Below are positions 35,050 through 47,073 of a stretch of DNA of 64,000 bases, piece after piece. The stretch's first letter is position 1; every line of letters begins with the position of its first letter. This stretch comes from Terebella lapidaria. Its lineage: Eukaryota > Annelida > Polychaeta > Terebellida > Terebellidae. A model generated the notes under the pieces. It saw only the letters and a program-made list of their open reading frames with translations, had not been told where the DNA came from and made no database searches. The stretch lies in assembly GCA_949152475.1 (NCBI GenBank), contig OX424555.1, positions 57,827,977 to 57,891,976 on the forward strand, written 5' to 3'. The position numbers and the translations under genes are program-made.

Positions 35050-35770
35050 ACCCAGAACAGGGGCAGCTTGAGCTGCTGACTTACAGCTAGGGACTGAGAT
35101 CTGGAATTAAGAGAAGGAACTGGGGGGCTGGCTCACAGATCGAGATTAATGATTAGACTAGGGTACCTGGACTTGCAGGCTGGGGCTCCTGACCCACAGC
35201 TAGACACTAAGATCTAGAATTAGAGATGGAACTGGGGCTCCTGACCCACAGATTGAGATCGATGATTAGAATTGAGTACCTGGACTTGCAGGCTGGGGCT
35301 CCTGACCCACAGCTAGACACTAAGATCTAGAATTAGAGATGGAACTGGGGCTCCTGACCCACAGATTGAGATCGATGATTAGAATTGAGTACCTGGACTT
35401 GCAGGCTGGGGATCCTTACCCACAGCTACATAATAAGATCTAGAACTAGAAATGGAACTGGGGCTCCTGACCCACAGATTGAGATGACGATTAGAATTGG
35501 GTACCCGGACTTGCAGGCTGGGGCTCCTGACCCACAGCTAGACACTAAGATCTAGAATTAGAGATGGGACTGGGGCTCCTGACCCACAGATTGAGATCGA
35601 TGATTAGAATTGAGTACCCGGACCTGCAGGCTGGGGCTCCTGACCCACAGCTAGACACTAAGGTCTAGAATTAGAGATGGAACTGGGGCTCATGACCCAC
35701 AGATTGAGATCGATGATTATAATTGCAGCACCCTGACTGGGAGGCTGGAACTCCTGACCCACAGCTGTGT
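35050..35770. repeat. 113-bp tandem repeat inside element T (about 6 units)
   Basis: ACTTGCAGGC recurs at 35171, 35284, 35397, 35509 and 35622. Each unit holds two copies of GGGGCTCCTGACCCACAG, suggesting an older half-unit duplication. Confidence 0.85.
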
Positions 35771-36342
35771 AACCGGAGGGTAATAACAGCCTGAGGTCCT
35801 CGGCTGTTGACAGGAGAGGCACCCGACCTACACCCGTAATGGCAGTATTGATGTTGGAAGTGGTTTCAGGTGCACTGGGATCCGGAGCGTGAGCATCCCA
35901 CGAATTTACACGTGAAGACATGCTCAGCAGTTATTAGATTGTCGGCTCCAGAGTCGAGGGGTACTGTTATGTTGGCACATGGCTCAACAGCCTTGGTTTT
36001 CTTGTGGAGGCATATTCTGCAATATTAGAAAACGAGAACGAGTACCTGTGGAACAACATTTAACGTGATAAATACTTGAACAAGATTGAACTCCGAAATG
36101 AAAGAGGTATCGTTATGCAGATTTACTGGAAATGAATAACAAGAACCATAAACACCAACGAATTTATAATACGCTAGCATCTTTTGAAGCGAGACAGGAG
36201 GAAGTGAAAATTTAATTAAATTTGATAAAATGAATTGTGAAGTACCGTACTTAAAATATACACGTATACTTAAATTTAATTTATGAAATATATGAAAATA
36301 TCTAATGGAGGAACTATATAAAATATATAATACTGAAATCTA

Positions 36343-36565
36343 AACATTACCGCAGACCGACCTAAATTTTACCAGGGGCAGTAAGCCCTACACATTATCA
36401 CGGTCATCCAGGCCTAAACATTATCACAGCCAGTCCGCCCTAAAATTACCATGAGCAGTCAGCTCTAAACGTTACTACGGGCAGTGAGCCCTAAACGTTA
36501 GCACGGGCAGTTGGCCCTAAATATTACCAAGGGCAATCAGCCCTAAACAATACCAAGGTCATGGC
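36343..36565. repeat. 26-bp hairpin-forming tandem repeat inside element T
   Basis: Units of the form CCCTAAACGTTACTACGGGC plus AGTGAG, spaced 26 bp, about eight copies. Each unit carries GGGC...GCCC that can pair across the unit boundary. Confidence 0.75.
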
Positions 36566-36599
36566 CACTTACATCCAGTAAGTGACAGGGTTTAATAAA

Positions 36600-37367
36600 T
36601 AATGTAGATATATAATCTAGGAAAGACATGAATGATAACACTGGTAACAAGGGCACACAGCCCGAAACAGACAGCGAAAGCTCTGGAGCCTGTTAATTGG
36701 ACTCCCAGGATAAATCCCGCAAGGAGAGCAGACACTGAACACATTATATATATATGGTGAATATTGATGAATATAAACTTTTTTTTTTTTTTGGGGTACA
36801 TATGATATATATGTATATATATATATGGTATACAAACAAGGTCTGATAGTACATATAAACTAAATGAATAAATACTGGAACTAGGGCACACCGCCCACAA
36901 CTGAAATATTTTCAAATATGTATATATATATAATATGATATATAAATAATGTAAATATATACAAAAGACATGCATACTAAAACTGGTAACTAGGGCACAC
37001 AGCCCACAACTGACAGCGAAAGCTCTGGAGCCTGTTAATTGGACTCCCAGGATAAATCCCACAACGAGAGCAGACACTGACATTAACACATTATTTATAT
37101 GGTAAATATAGGTAAATATATACATATTTTTTGTAGATATGGTATATATGTATATATGGAATAAAAAATGGTATGATAGTAGATATAGAATAAAGGAATA
37201 AATATTGGAAAAATGTAAATATATATAGAATACATGAATAATAAAACTGGTATCTAGGGCACACGGCCCAACTGACAGCGAAAGCTCTGGAGCCTGTTAT
37301 TGGACTCCCAGGATAAATCCCACAACGAGAGCAGACACTGACATTGACACATATTGGTAAATATATA

Positions 37368-37414
<47 letters not shown>

Positions 37415-37745
37415 TATTGTATATATGTATATATGGTATAAAAAATGATAGGATAGTACATATAGAATAAAGGAATAAATACTGGAAAAAATGTAAATAT
37501 ATATAAAAGACATGAATAATAAACTGGAAACTAGGGCACACAGCCCACAACTGACAGTGAAAGCTCTGGAGCCTGTTAATTGGACTCCCAGGATAAATCC
37601 CGCAACGAGAGGAGACACTGGCACGAAAAACATTATATACATATTTTGTGTAAAATATAATCTATGATATATAAATAATGAAATTATAGATGTATATAAT
37701 AACACTGGAACTAGGGCAAACAGCCTTGAACCGTCAGCGGAATTG
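36600..37745. repeat. About 0.3-kb tandem repeat inside element T (4-5 units)
   Basis: GGGCACACAGCCC, GACAGCGAAAGCTCTGGAGC and GGACTCCCAGGATAAATCCC recur near 36650, 36990, 37255 and 37535, with a partial copy near 37710. The spacers are AT-rich; one has a 41-base T tract (37371-37411). The frames here are repeat artefacts. Confidence 0.8.
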
Positions 37746-38864
37746 GACTTCCATTATAAAACAAAATAAATAATAAATATTATATATTTACATTGTAATA
37801 TGATAAATACTTGTATGAATGACAGAGGATAACTGACACATTAGAGAGTATATATATTTATACCTGCAGAGTACAGACGAATTAACAAATGATAACAGAT
37901 TGAGGAATAAACAAATATAGAAAACATTTTATGGATTTCTGACTATGTAAAAATTGATCGACCTAAACATTTGAACGTATATATATATATATTATTATAC
38001 GTTATTAGATAAACTATTACTAGATGTAGTATAATAAGTTTATGTTTGTTATGAAGATAGAATGAACTGATGAAAGAACTGTCGATGTACATGGATATGC
38101 TGGCCCACACTCTCAAAGGAAACAAATACCGTATAAAATACTTTACGTAGCCGTCAAGTGTCACCAGTTGGATGATGTTCTAAGCGATAGATCTACACCA
38201 CACTAGATCTAGTCCGTGAACAATGTTGTTACCGGTTTTTAAAAACGGATGTCTTAATTGAAATTTGTGTGATGTTGTCTACATGATGTTGTGTACATCA
38301 TTTTACACCCACGGAATTTCTGGATGCAGTATGAATAGGGAAAATACTGGGAGAGGGGTGGAGCGGGAGTAGAGGTCAAAAATACATCCACGTTTGTCGT
38401 TCGTGACGAATTTACAAAGTTATACAAACAACGTTATGACCACCTTGAGCATAAAATGTCGCAGCATCACCGAGCCGGTCAATGAGACGATCGACCGATG
38501 ACACGATAGGGGCTTATCCAGATTTGTATTTGAAGGCGAACACACTAACCATTGGAGACAGATGTGTCGATCCGATTAATAATTGATACTCTTGTATAAT
38601 ACGGCTACAGTAGATATAAAATGTGTTTAATATATATGACAAAATATTTATAACATGCTAGGCCTATCGATTCTGGAGAAGCGATCGAGGCAAAAATTTC
38701 GGTCTTTCACCGGCCTCGGGGAAAAATAAATAAATCTGTTAGATGCTAGGAGGGATTCAAAAAATATAAAACCCTATAATAACAGTGATCACTAATGATA
38801 AGCGTGATAAAATTTTAATTCTATACTTCAAGCGATGGGGCAGAATATCTTGGATTAAAAATTG
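37746..38864. other. AT-rich interior of element T
   Basis: No gene or repeat seen, apart from a short (AT)n tract near 37980. Confidence 0.4.
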
Positions 38865-39091
38865 AAAAATTGAAAGGAAAACAACCTCGAGGAGCTTCTA
38901 GTCGAAAAGAGAGATTGTCATTGGTTGAATAATCAGGTAACGTTGTCAAGGGATACCAATTCTACATAAAATGCGGACTGTAGAAATTAGAAGAACGGAT
39001 AAAAAGGCGGGAATGATAACCTTGGGGATAGACTACCGGCACGCTAACACACACAAACCCGTTTGTAGCCTGCGTCCACAAACTGATTATT

Positions 39092-39271
39092 ATATCATGT
39101 TCTTGCACATTGCATGTTTTTGCCTGGAGATTTGCATGATGCATGTTATATGTCTGGTGTTTGTATGTTGCATGTGTTTGCCTGGACTTTTGCATATTGC
39201 ATGTTTATGTCTTGTGCTTGCATATTGCATTTGTTTGCCTGGAAATTTGCATGATGCATGTTTATGTCTCG
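39092..39271. repeat. Minisatellite array A4 (about 3 units)
   Basis: Resumes the 57-bp repeat directly after element T (CATTGCATG, TTTTTGCCTGGAGATTTG) and runs into a FamA 5' hairpin. Confidence 0.8.
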
Positions 39272-40440
39272 TTAGGTTATCGGACCTTTGGTCTGATAAC
39301 CTATTGCCATGGTGTTGCGTTCGTTGTCTGTCGTCCGTCCGTTCCTCCACACTTTTATCATTGAACTTTACAGTCGAATATTTCTGAAATTTTGCACAAA
39401 AATACCTAAAAATATTTCCAGAGAAGATTTTTATTTTAGTTTTCTGATTTTCGCATTTTTTCCAAAATGGCGGCCACTTTCGACGAAAAATGTCTGATTT
39501 CGGACTTTGGCGGCTATTTTCTCAAAATCTGTTCAGTAACTTATTTTCTTATTGAAGCATATCACACCTCATAAAATTATGATCCCATATGATGTGTATA
39601 AGTATCGTATCGCTTGAATTGCTCGAAGTGGGACACTCTGGTTCCAAACTCGGCCCGAATGGGACTTTCCCATGTCAAATTCTCCTATGCTTTATAATGG
39701 GGCACATGTTTCCAAATATCTCACCTAATATTGAGACTAGAGATTAAGAATCAATTGTGGACATATATGAAATGATATATGCTGAATATTCTCGTGACCT
39801 TGAATTTGACCTTTTACCTCATTTTCAAGGTCACAGGACTAAATGGCTAGTATCTTGCTTATTATCGACTTTACAGCTTATGAAACAATTGTGAACATGA
39901 AGGAAATATATTCTGAATATTCTCATGATCTTGAATTTGACCTTTAACCTGACTTTCAAGTTCAGTCCCCTTATTTTCAAGGTCAGAATACAAAAGAAGC
40001 TTATATCTCGCTTATTATCGAATTTACAGCTTATGAGTCCACAGTGAACATATAGGAAATGACGTATGCTGAATATTTTGGTGATCTAGAATTTGACCTT
40101 TGACCCCATTTTAAAGGTCAGAGAACAAAATGGCTAATATCTCGCTTATTATTGACTTTACAGCTTAGGAATCAATTGCGAATATAGAGGAAATGATATA
40201 TACTGAATAATTTCATGACCTTGAACTTAAACTTTGAGCTGATTTTCAAGGTCACATCAAAGAATGGCTAACGACTTACAGCTTAGGAATCTATTGTGGA
40301 CATACTAGAAATGATATCTTTGTTGAATATTTCATGGCCTTGAATTCATTAATGACTTTATTTTCAAGGTCACTGGACAAAAGGATAATATTCAAAATGT
40401 ATATTGTCCGGTAACCTCTCTTAGCCCTTGGGCTAATTTT
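39272..40440 (+). repeat. FamA copy, apparently full length
   Basis: The 5' hairpin GGTTATCGGACC-TTT-GGTCTGATAACC (39275-39301) is followed by the GTTGCGTTCG/CGTCCGTCC leader, the body, about five ~125-bp subrepeats with TGACCTTGAATTTGACCTTT and TCAAGGTCA (39825-39833 and others), and the 3' end CTTAGCCCTTGGGCTAA. No coding capacity. Confidence 0.8.
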
Positions 40441-40843
40441 GCTTGCATGTTGCATGTGTTTGCCTGGAGTTTTGCAAATTGCATGTTTATGTTTTGTGCT
40501 TGCATGTTGTATGTGTTTACCTGGAGATTTGCATGTTGCACGTTTATGTCTTGTGCTTGCATGTTGCATGTGTTTGCCTGGAGTTTTGCATATTGCATGT
40601 TCGTGTCTTGTGCTTGCATATTGCATGTGTTTGCCTGGAGATTTCCATGATGCATGTTTATGTCTTGTATTTGCATGCTGCATGTGTTTACCTGAAGTTT
40701 TGCATGTTACATGTTTATGTCTTGTGCTTGCATGTTAGATGTGTTTGCCTGGAGGTTTGCATATTGCATGTTTATGTCTTGTGCCTGCATGTTGCATATG
40801 TGTGCCTGGAGTTTTGCGTGTTGAATGTTCATGTCTTGTTAGC
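40441..40843. repeat. Minisatellite array A5 (about 7 units)
   Basis: Starts right after a FamA 3' end (GGGCTAATTTTGC|TTGCATG) and ends at the FamB 5' hairpin. Paralogous to A2. Confidence 0.85.
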
Positions 40844-42165
40844 CCTTTGGGCCGAAAAGCTATTATAGTGTTTTTTCGTCCGTCGTCTGTCGTTCGTCCG
40901 TCGTCCGTCCACTTTTTTGGCATGTTGAATTTCTCCATACATTTGTCAGAACATACCTTAGGCCAATATGTAAAGACGTTTTTTAATTTTTTTTTTGACT
41001 GAATCATTTTTGCCGATTTGGCGGCCATTTTTGACGAAAAATTGCCAATTTTGGACTTTGGTGGCAATTTTTTAAAAACTGTCTGATCAGTTATGAGATT
41101 TTTGTTTCAAAACCATCTTGTCATGTACATCTATGACGTGTATAAGTTTCGTTGCCCTTGAATCGCCGGTCTGCGTGTGGCGGCCATATTGATTTTTTGA
41201 CGGGTCGGCGGAAATTTTTTTTTGTCCCAAATCGAGTCACTATTCGTTTTGAGCCATTTCTAGCAAAAAAAAATTTTTTTTTGGCCATTGAAAATTTTAC
41301 CCAATTATTCCTTCATAATGGGAGCTGTGCGGAGTAAACTCATAAAACACTTCACGATAGAGCCTAAGTATTTTCACATTCAAATGGGAAATCATATATT
41401 GCAGTTTGAATGGTGACCTTGAATTTGACCTTCAATGATTTTCAAAATCTATTTAGACAGTTTTACTCAAAATCATGTGTCAGATTCTCCTTAAGTACCT
41501 TTGTGATGTGTATAAGTTTTGTTGCCTTTGAAATGACGGTCTGTGTGTGGCAGCCATTTTGATTTTTTGACAGGTAGGCGAAAAAATTGTTTTGGTCCGA
41601 AATCATGTCAATATTCGTTTTGAGCCATTTCCAGCAAAAACATTTTTTTCCCTGGCCATTGAAATTTTTTTTGGACTTTTCACCAAAAAAAATTTCACCC
41701 AAATTTTTCCTTCATAATGGGATTTTTGCGGGGTAAACTCCTAGAACACTTTAAGATAGAGCCGAAGTATTGGCACATTCAAATGGGAAATCATATATTG
41801 CGATTTGAATGGTGACCTTGGATATGCTCTTGGAAGGCCAAAGCGAGTTTTTTTGTCGAAGGAAACAATGATTTTTGTCTTTGGTTGCCATTTTCTCAAA
41901 ATCTATTCAGACAATTTTCCGCTAAATACATAAGATTTTCCATATGTACCTTTGTGATGTGTGTATAAGTTTCGATGCCTTTGAATTGATGGTCTGTGAA
42001 AATATGTCATTAACGAAAAATTCTTTCAAGATGTAACTTGATTTCGTATTATAGTCCATACAGAAAATGTGTTTCTAGCAACATTTACAAACATGTTTTA
42101 ACAATAGATTTCAACATCAGTGTGACAATTTATATGTTGGAATATGATTCTCAAATTTAACATTG
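40842..42165 (+). repeat. FamB copy 3
   Basis: Hairpin core GCCC-TTT-GGGC, then the CGTCCGTCGTC leader and the longest FamB body in the window, with TTTGAATGGTGACCTTG twice. Segments match 29738-30320 and 31190-31845. Confidence 0.8.
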
Positions 42166-43650
42166 GGTCCGCCCGTAACGCCCATCCATTCGCACTTTAA
42201 AGTTTATAAAGATTAGCTTTAAAGTTTATGGTCGAATCTTTCTGAAATTTTGCCAAAAAATACTTAAAAATATTTCCAGGAAGGTTTTTTTTTAGTTTTG
42301 GACTTTGCCGGCCATTTTCTCAAAATCTGTTTAGTAACTTTTTTTCGTTTTTGATACATAACACTCTTCATATGTACTTCTGTGATGTGTGTAGGTTTCG
42401 TTGCGCTTGAATTGCTCGAAGTGGGTTGAATTGCTCAAATAGGATTTTCCCATGTTAAATTATCCTATGCTTTAAAATGGGACACATTTTTTTTCTAAAT
42501 ATCTAATATTGAGTTTAGAGATTAGAAATCAGGAAGCAATTATGGATATGCAGGAAATGCTATATGTTGAATATTCTTGTGACGTTTAAGGTTCTTGAAT
42601 GTGACCTTTGACCTCATTTTCATGGTCTGAGCACAAAATGGCTAATATATCGCTTATTATCAACTTTATAGCTTGGGAATCGATAATTATTGTGGACATA
42701 CAAGAAGTGATATACAACAAATATTCTGATGACCTTGAATATGATATTTGATGTCATTTTCAATGTCGGAGCACAAAATGCCTAATATCTCACTAATTAT
42801 CGACTTTACAAATTTGGAATCAATTGTGGAAGTACTGGAAATGATGTATGCTGAATATTGTGATGACCTTGAACTTGATATTTGATCTCATTTTCAGGTC
42901 ACGACAAAATGGACGATATCATTTATTGAGAATCAATTGTGAACACACAGGAAATGATATATGCTGTATATTTTGATGACCTTTACTTTGGATTTCGAAT
43001 TCAATTTCAAGGTCACAACACAAAAAGGCTAATATCTCAGTTATTATATAAGGTTATTGATGAGATAACGGGTTTAAGGCACGAGTTCTTGTCGCGCTAC
43101 ATAACTCACGAGCTTGCGAGTGAGTTTGCGCGACATGAACGAGTGCCTCAAACCCGTTATCACCCAATAACCTTATTATTATATACCCCCACATAAATAC
43201 TTTTTTATTTTAATAAATAGTGGTTATTTATCTGAATTCAGATGGCATTTAGGGCCTTTTTAGTGTCAGCAAGCCTGTTTGTAAACAAGATTCGGACTTG
43301 GGCCCGGCCATATTCAAGTCAATGACGTTTTCGTTTTACTAGCATTTAGAGCCGCCGTTGCTATGGACACGTAATACAATAAGTGCAACACACAAGTGAT
43401 CCGATATGGGAACTTATCGGAACGATCGCTTAACATTAAAAATAGAGGGAAATTTCACGTAAGGTATATAATAATTGAATTTACAGCCCAGCAATTAATT
43501 GTAGACATGTAGGAATAATACATGCTGAATATTGTTATGACCTTGAATTTGGCCAGTGACCTTATTTTCAACTAAACGTTATAAGATGGCTAATATCTAA
43601 AATATAAAACATGAATTGTCCGGTAACCTGTCTTAACCTTTGGGCTAATT
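42166..43650 (+). repeat. FamA copy with damaged 5' end
   Basis: The leader GTAACGCCCATCCATTCG replaces the hairpin. The body has ~125-bp subrepeats, with a perfect TGACCTTTGACCT at 42602-42614. The 3' end is TGTCCGGTAACCTGTC and CTTTGGGCTAA. It carries the foldback MITE at 43047-43183. Confidence 0.75.
43047..43183. mobile_element. Foldback MITE
   Basis: Arms start ATAAGGTTATTGATGAGATA and are mirrored by an arm ending ACCCAATAACCTTAT. They continue through ACGGGTTTAAGGCACGAG and GTCGCGC on the left, and GCGCGACATGAACGAGTGCC on the right. The centre is ACTCAC...GAGTGAG. Almost the whole element is one hairpin. Confidence 0.75.
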
Positions 43651-44764
43651 TTTTATTCAATCGTTTTTGCCAGGCGGCCATTTTTTTTTTATGAAAAATG
43701 ACTTATTTTGGACTTTGATGGCCTTTTTATCAAAAACGGTCTGATAAGTTTTGAGATCTTTGTTTCAAAACAATTCCCTCATGTACTATTATGAGATGTA
43801 TAAGTTTCTTTGTCCTTGAATTGCCGGTCTGTGTGTTGCGGCCAGTTTAACTTTTGTACGAGTCTGCGAATTTTTTTTTTGTCCCAAATCGAGCCACTAT
43901 TCGTTTTTGGCCATTGAAAAAGGTTTGGAATTGAAAATTTCACCCATTTTTTCCTTCATGAAGAGAGCTGTGCGGAGTAAACTCATTGAACACTTCAAGG
44001 TAGATCCTAAGTATTGGTACATTCAAATGAGAAATCATGTGTTGCGAGTCGAGTCGAAATAAACCCGATGATTTTTGTCTTTGGTGGCCGTTTTTTTTCA
44101 AAATATATTCAGACAGTTTCCTCAAAATCATGCATAAGATTCTCCTTATGTACCAATTGTGATGTAAAAAGTTTTGTTGCCTTAGAAATGATGGTCTGCA
44201 TGGGGCAACAAATTTGATTTTTTGACGGGTAGGCAAAAAAAACAAAATTGTGCGAAATCAAGTCATTATTCGTTTTGAGCCATTTCCAGCAAATTGTTTT
44301 TTGGCCATTGAAGAATTTGCAGGGTAAACTTTTCAAGATAGAGCCTACGTATTGGCACACTTGAACGGGAAATCATGTATTGCGGTTTGAATGGTGACCT
44401 TGAATTTGGCCTTGAATGACCTTGGAAGGTCAAAACGACCTTACTTCGTCGAAAGAAATTATGATTTTTGTCTTTGGTGGCCATGTTCTCAAAAACTATT
44501 CTGACAATTTTTCTCAAAATGCATAAAATTCTCCCTATGTACTTTTTGAATCGACGGTCTGTGAATATATGTCATTAACGAAAAAATTCTTTCAAGATGT
44601 AACTTGATTTCGTATTATATTCCATACAGAAAATGTGTGTTCGGCAACATTTATGATAATGTTTGACAATACGGTTGAAAATTAGTGTAGCAATTTATAT
44701 TTTAGAAGATCAATACTCTGATGCCATTCTGATGATCTGCCGGAAAGCTACAGCACCCTTGGTG
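43651..44764 (+). repeat. FamB body without its 5' hairpin
   Basis: FamB body sequence joined directly to a FamA 3' end, as at 27824. It ends with CAGCACCCTTGGTGCTATG, a 6-bp perfect stem, before array A6. Confidence 0.7.
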
Positions 44765-47073
44765 CTATGTTTTTTGTATGTTGCATGTGTTTGCTTGGGG
44801 GTTTGTATTGAGCATGGTTATGTCTTGTGTTTGCATATTGCATGTGTTTGCCTGAAGATTCGCATGTTGCACGTTTATGTCTTGTGCTTGTCTGTTGCAT
44901 TGTTTACTTTTAGTTTTTCATGTTGCATGTTTATGTCTTGTGCTTGTATGTTACATGTGTTTGCCTGGAGTTTTACATATTGCATGTTTATGTCTTGTGC
45001 TTGCATGTTGCATGTGTTTGCCTGGAGTTTTGCATATTGCATGTTTATGTCTTGTGCTTGCATGTTGCATGTGTTTGCCTGGAGTTTCGCATGTTGCATG
45101 TTTATGTCTTGTGCTTGCATGTTGCATGTGTTTGCCTGGAGTTTCGCATACTGCATGTTTATGTCTTGTGCTTGCATGTTGCATGTGTTTGCCTGGAGTT
45201 TCGCATGTTGCATGTTTATGTCTTGTGCTTGTATGTTGCATGTGTTTGCCTGGAGTTTCAGATGTTGCATGTTTATGTCTGGTACTTGCACATTGCATGT
45301 GTTTGCCTGGAGTTTGCATGATGCATGTTATATGTCTTGTGCTTCCATGTGGCATGTGTTTGCCTGGAGTTTTGCATGATGCATATCTATGTCTTGTGCT
45401 TGCATATTGCATGTTTGCCTGGAGTTATGCATGATGCATGGTATATGTCTTGTGCTTGCATGTTGCATGTGTTTGCCTCTAGCTTTGCATATTGCATGTG
45501 TTTGCCTGGAGATTTGCATGGTACATGTTTATGTCTTGTGTTTGCATATTGCATGTGTTTGCCTGGAGTTTTGCATATTGCATGTTTATGTCTTGTGCTT
45601 GAATGTTGCATATGTTTGCCTGGAGTTTTGCATGATTCATGGTATATGTCTTGTGCTTGCATGTTGCATGTGTTTGCCCCTAGTTTTGCATTTTACATGT
45701 TTATGTCTTGTGCTTGCATGTGTTTGCCTGGAGATTTCCATGATGCATGTTTGTGTCTTATGCTTGCATATTGCATGTTTATGTCTTGTGCTTGCATATT
45801 GCATGTGTTTGTCTGGAGTTTTGCAGATTGCATGTTTATGTCTTGTGCTTGCATATTGCATGTGTTTGCCTGGAGATTTGCATGATGCATGTTATATCTC
45901 TTGTGCTTGCATGTTGCGTGTGTTTGTCTGGAGTTTTGCATATTGCATGTTTATGTCTTGTGATTGCATGTTGCATGTGTTTGTCTGGAGTTTTGCGTAG
46001 TGCATGTTTATGTCTTGTGCTTGCATATTGCATGTGTTTGCCAGGAGATTTGCATGATGCATGTTATATGTCTTGTGCTTGCATGTTGCGTGTGTTTGTC
46101 TGGAGTTTTGCATAGTGCATGTTTATGTCTTGTGTTTGCATGTTGTATGTGTTTGCCTTTAGTTTTTCATGTTGCATGTTTGTGTGTTGTGCTTGCATGT
46201 TGCATGTGTTTGCCTGGAAGTGTGTTTCTATGTTGCATGTGTTTGCCTGGAGTTTCGCATATTGCATGTTTATGTCTTGTGCTTGCATGTTGCATGTATT
46301 TGCCTGGAGTTTTGCATGATGCATGTTTATTTGTTGTGCTTGCATATTGTATGTGTTTGCCTGGAGTTTTGCATATTGCATGTTTATGTCTTGTTCTTGC
46401 ATGTTGTATTGTTTGCCTGGATTTTTGCATGTTGCATGTTTATGTCGTGTGCTTGTATGTTGCATGTGCTTGCTTGAAGTTTTGCTTGCATGTTGCATGT
46501 GTTTGCCTGGATTTTTGCATGTTGCATATTTATGTCTTGTGATTGCATGTTGCATATGTTTGCCAGGAGTTTTGCATGTTTATGTCTTGTGCTTGTATGT
46601 TGCATGCGTTTGCCTGGAGTTTTGCATATTGCATGTTTATGTCTTGTGCTTACATATTGCATGTATTTGCCTGGAGATTTGCATGATGCATGTTTATGTC
46701 TTGTGCTTGCATGTGTTTGTCTCTAGTTGTGCATATTGCATGTTTATGTCTCGTGCTTACATATTGTATGTGTTTGCCTGGAGATTTTCATGATGTATGT
46801 TTATGTCTTGTGCTTGCATGTTGCATTGTTTGCTTTCAGTTTTTCATGTTGCATGTTTGTGTGTTGTGCTTGCATGTTGCATGTGTTTGCCTGGAAGTGT
46901 GATTCTATGTTGCATGTGTTTGCCTGGAGATTTGCATGTTGCATGTTTATGTCTTGTGCTTGCATGTTGCATGTGTTTACTTGAAGTTTTGCATGTTGCA
47001 TGTTTATGTCTAGTGCTTGCATGTTGCATGTGTTTGCCTGGAAATTTGCATGATGCATGTTTATGTCTTGTTA
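44765..47073. repeat. 57-bp TGCATG minisatellite, array A6 (about 40 units)
   Basis: The longest array. Same unit as A1, with shortened variants (for example 45470-45500, 46560-46580) that break the 3-bp periodicity locally. It runs into a FamA 5' hairpin at 47074. Frames on both strands are artefacts of the unit length. Confidence 0.9.

Larger units (their letters stand above)
33311..39091 (+). mobile_element. Element T, copy 3: 5.8-kb long form without genes
   Basis: Bounded by GTGTGTGTTGCTG at 33311 and CAAACTGATTATT at 39091, the same ends as copy 2. I see no transposase, RT, Rep/helicase or recombinase motif. The interior is dominated by three tandem arrays and AT-rich DNA. The pair of copies 2 and 3 sits inside the minisatellite (A3 on the left, A4 on the right). 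Class unknown. Confidence 0.65.

Noticed and set aside
36343..36565. CCCTAAA words suggesting telomeric repeats
   Set aside because: The period is 26 bp and the words are part of a larger hairpin unit, not (CCCTAA)n.
36592..37705. Long minus-strand frames rich in Tyr, Ile, Lys
   Set aside because: Products of AT-rich tandem repeats with a poly-T tract; no domain.
28250..47073. CRISPR-like look of regularly spaced repeats
   Set aside because: The units are contiguous, with no unique spacers, in eukaryotic DNA.
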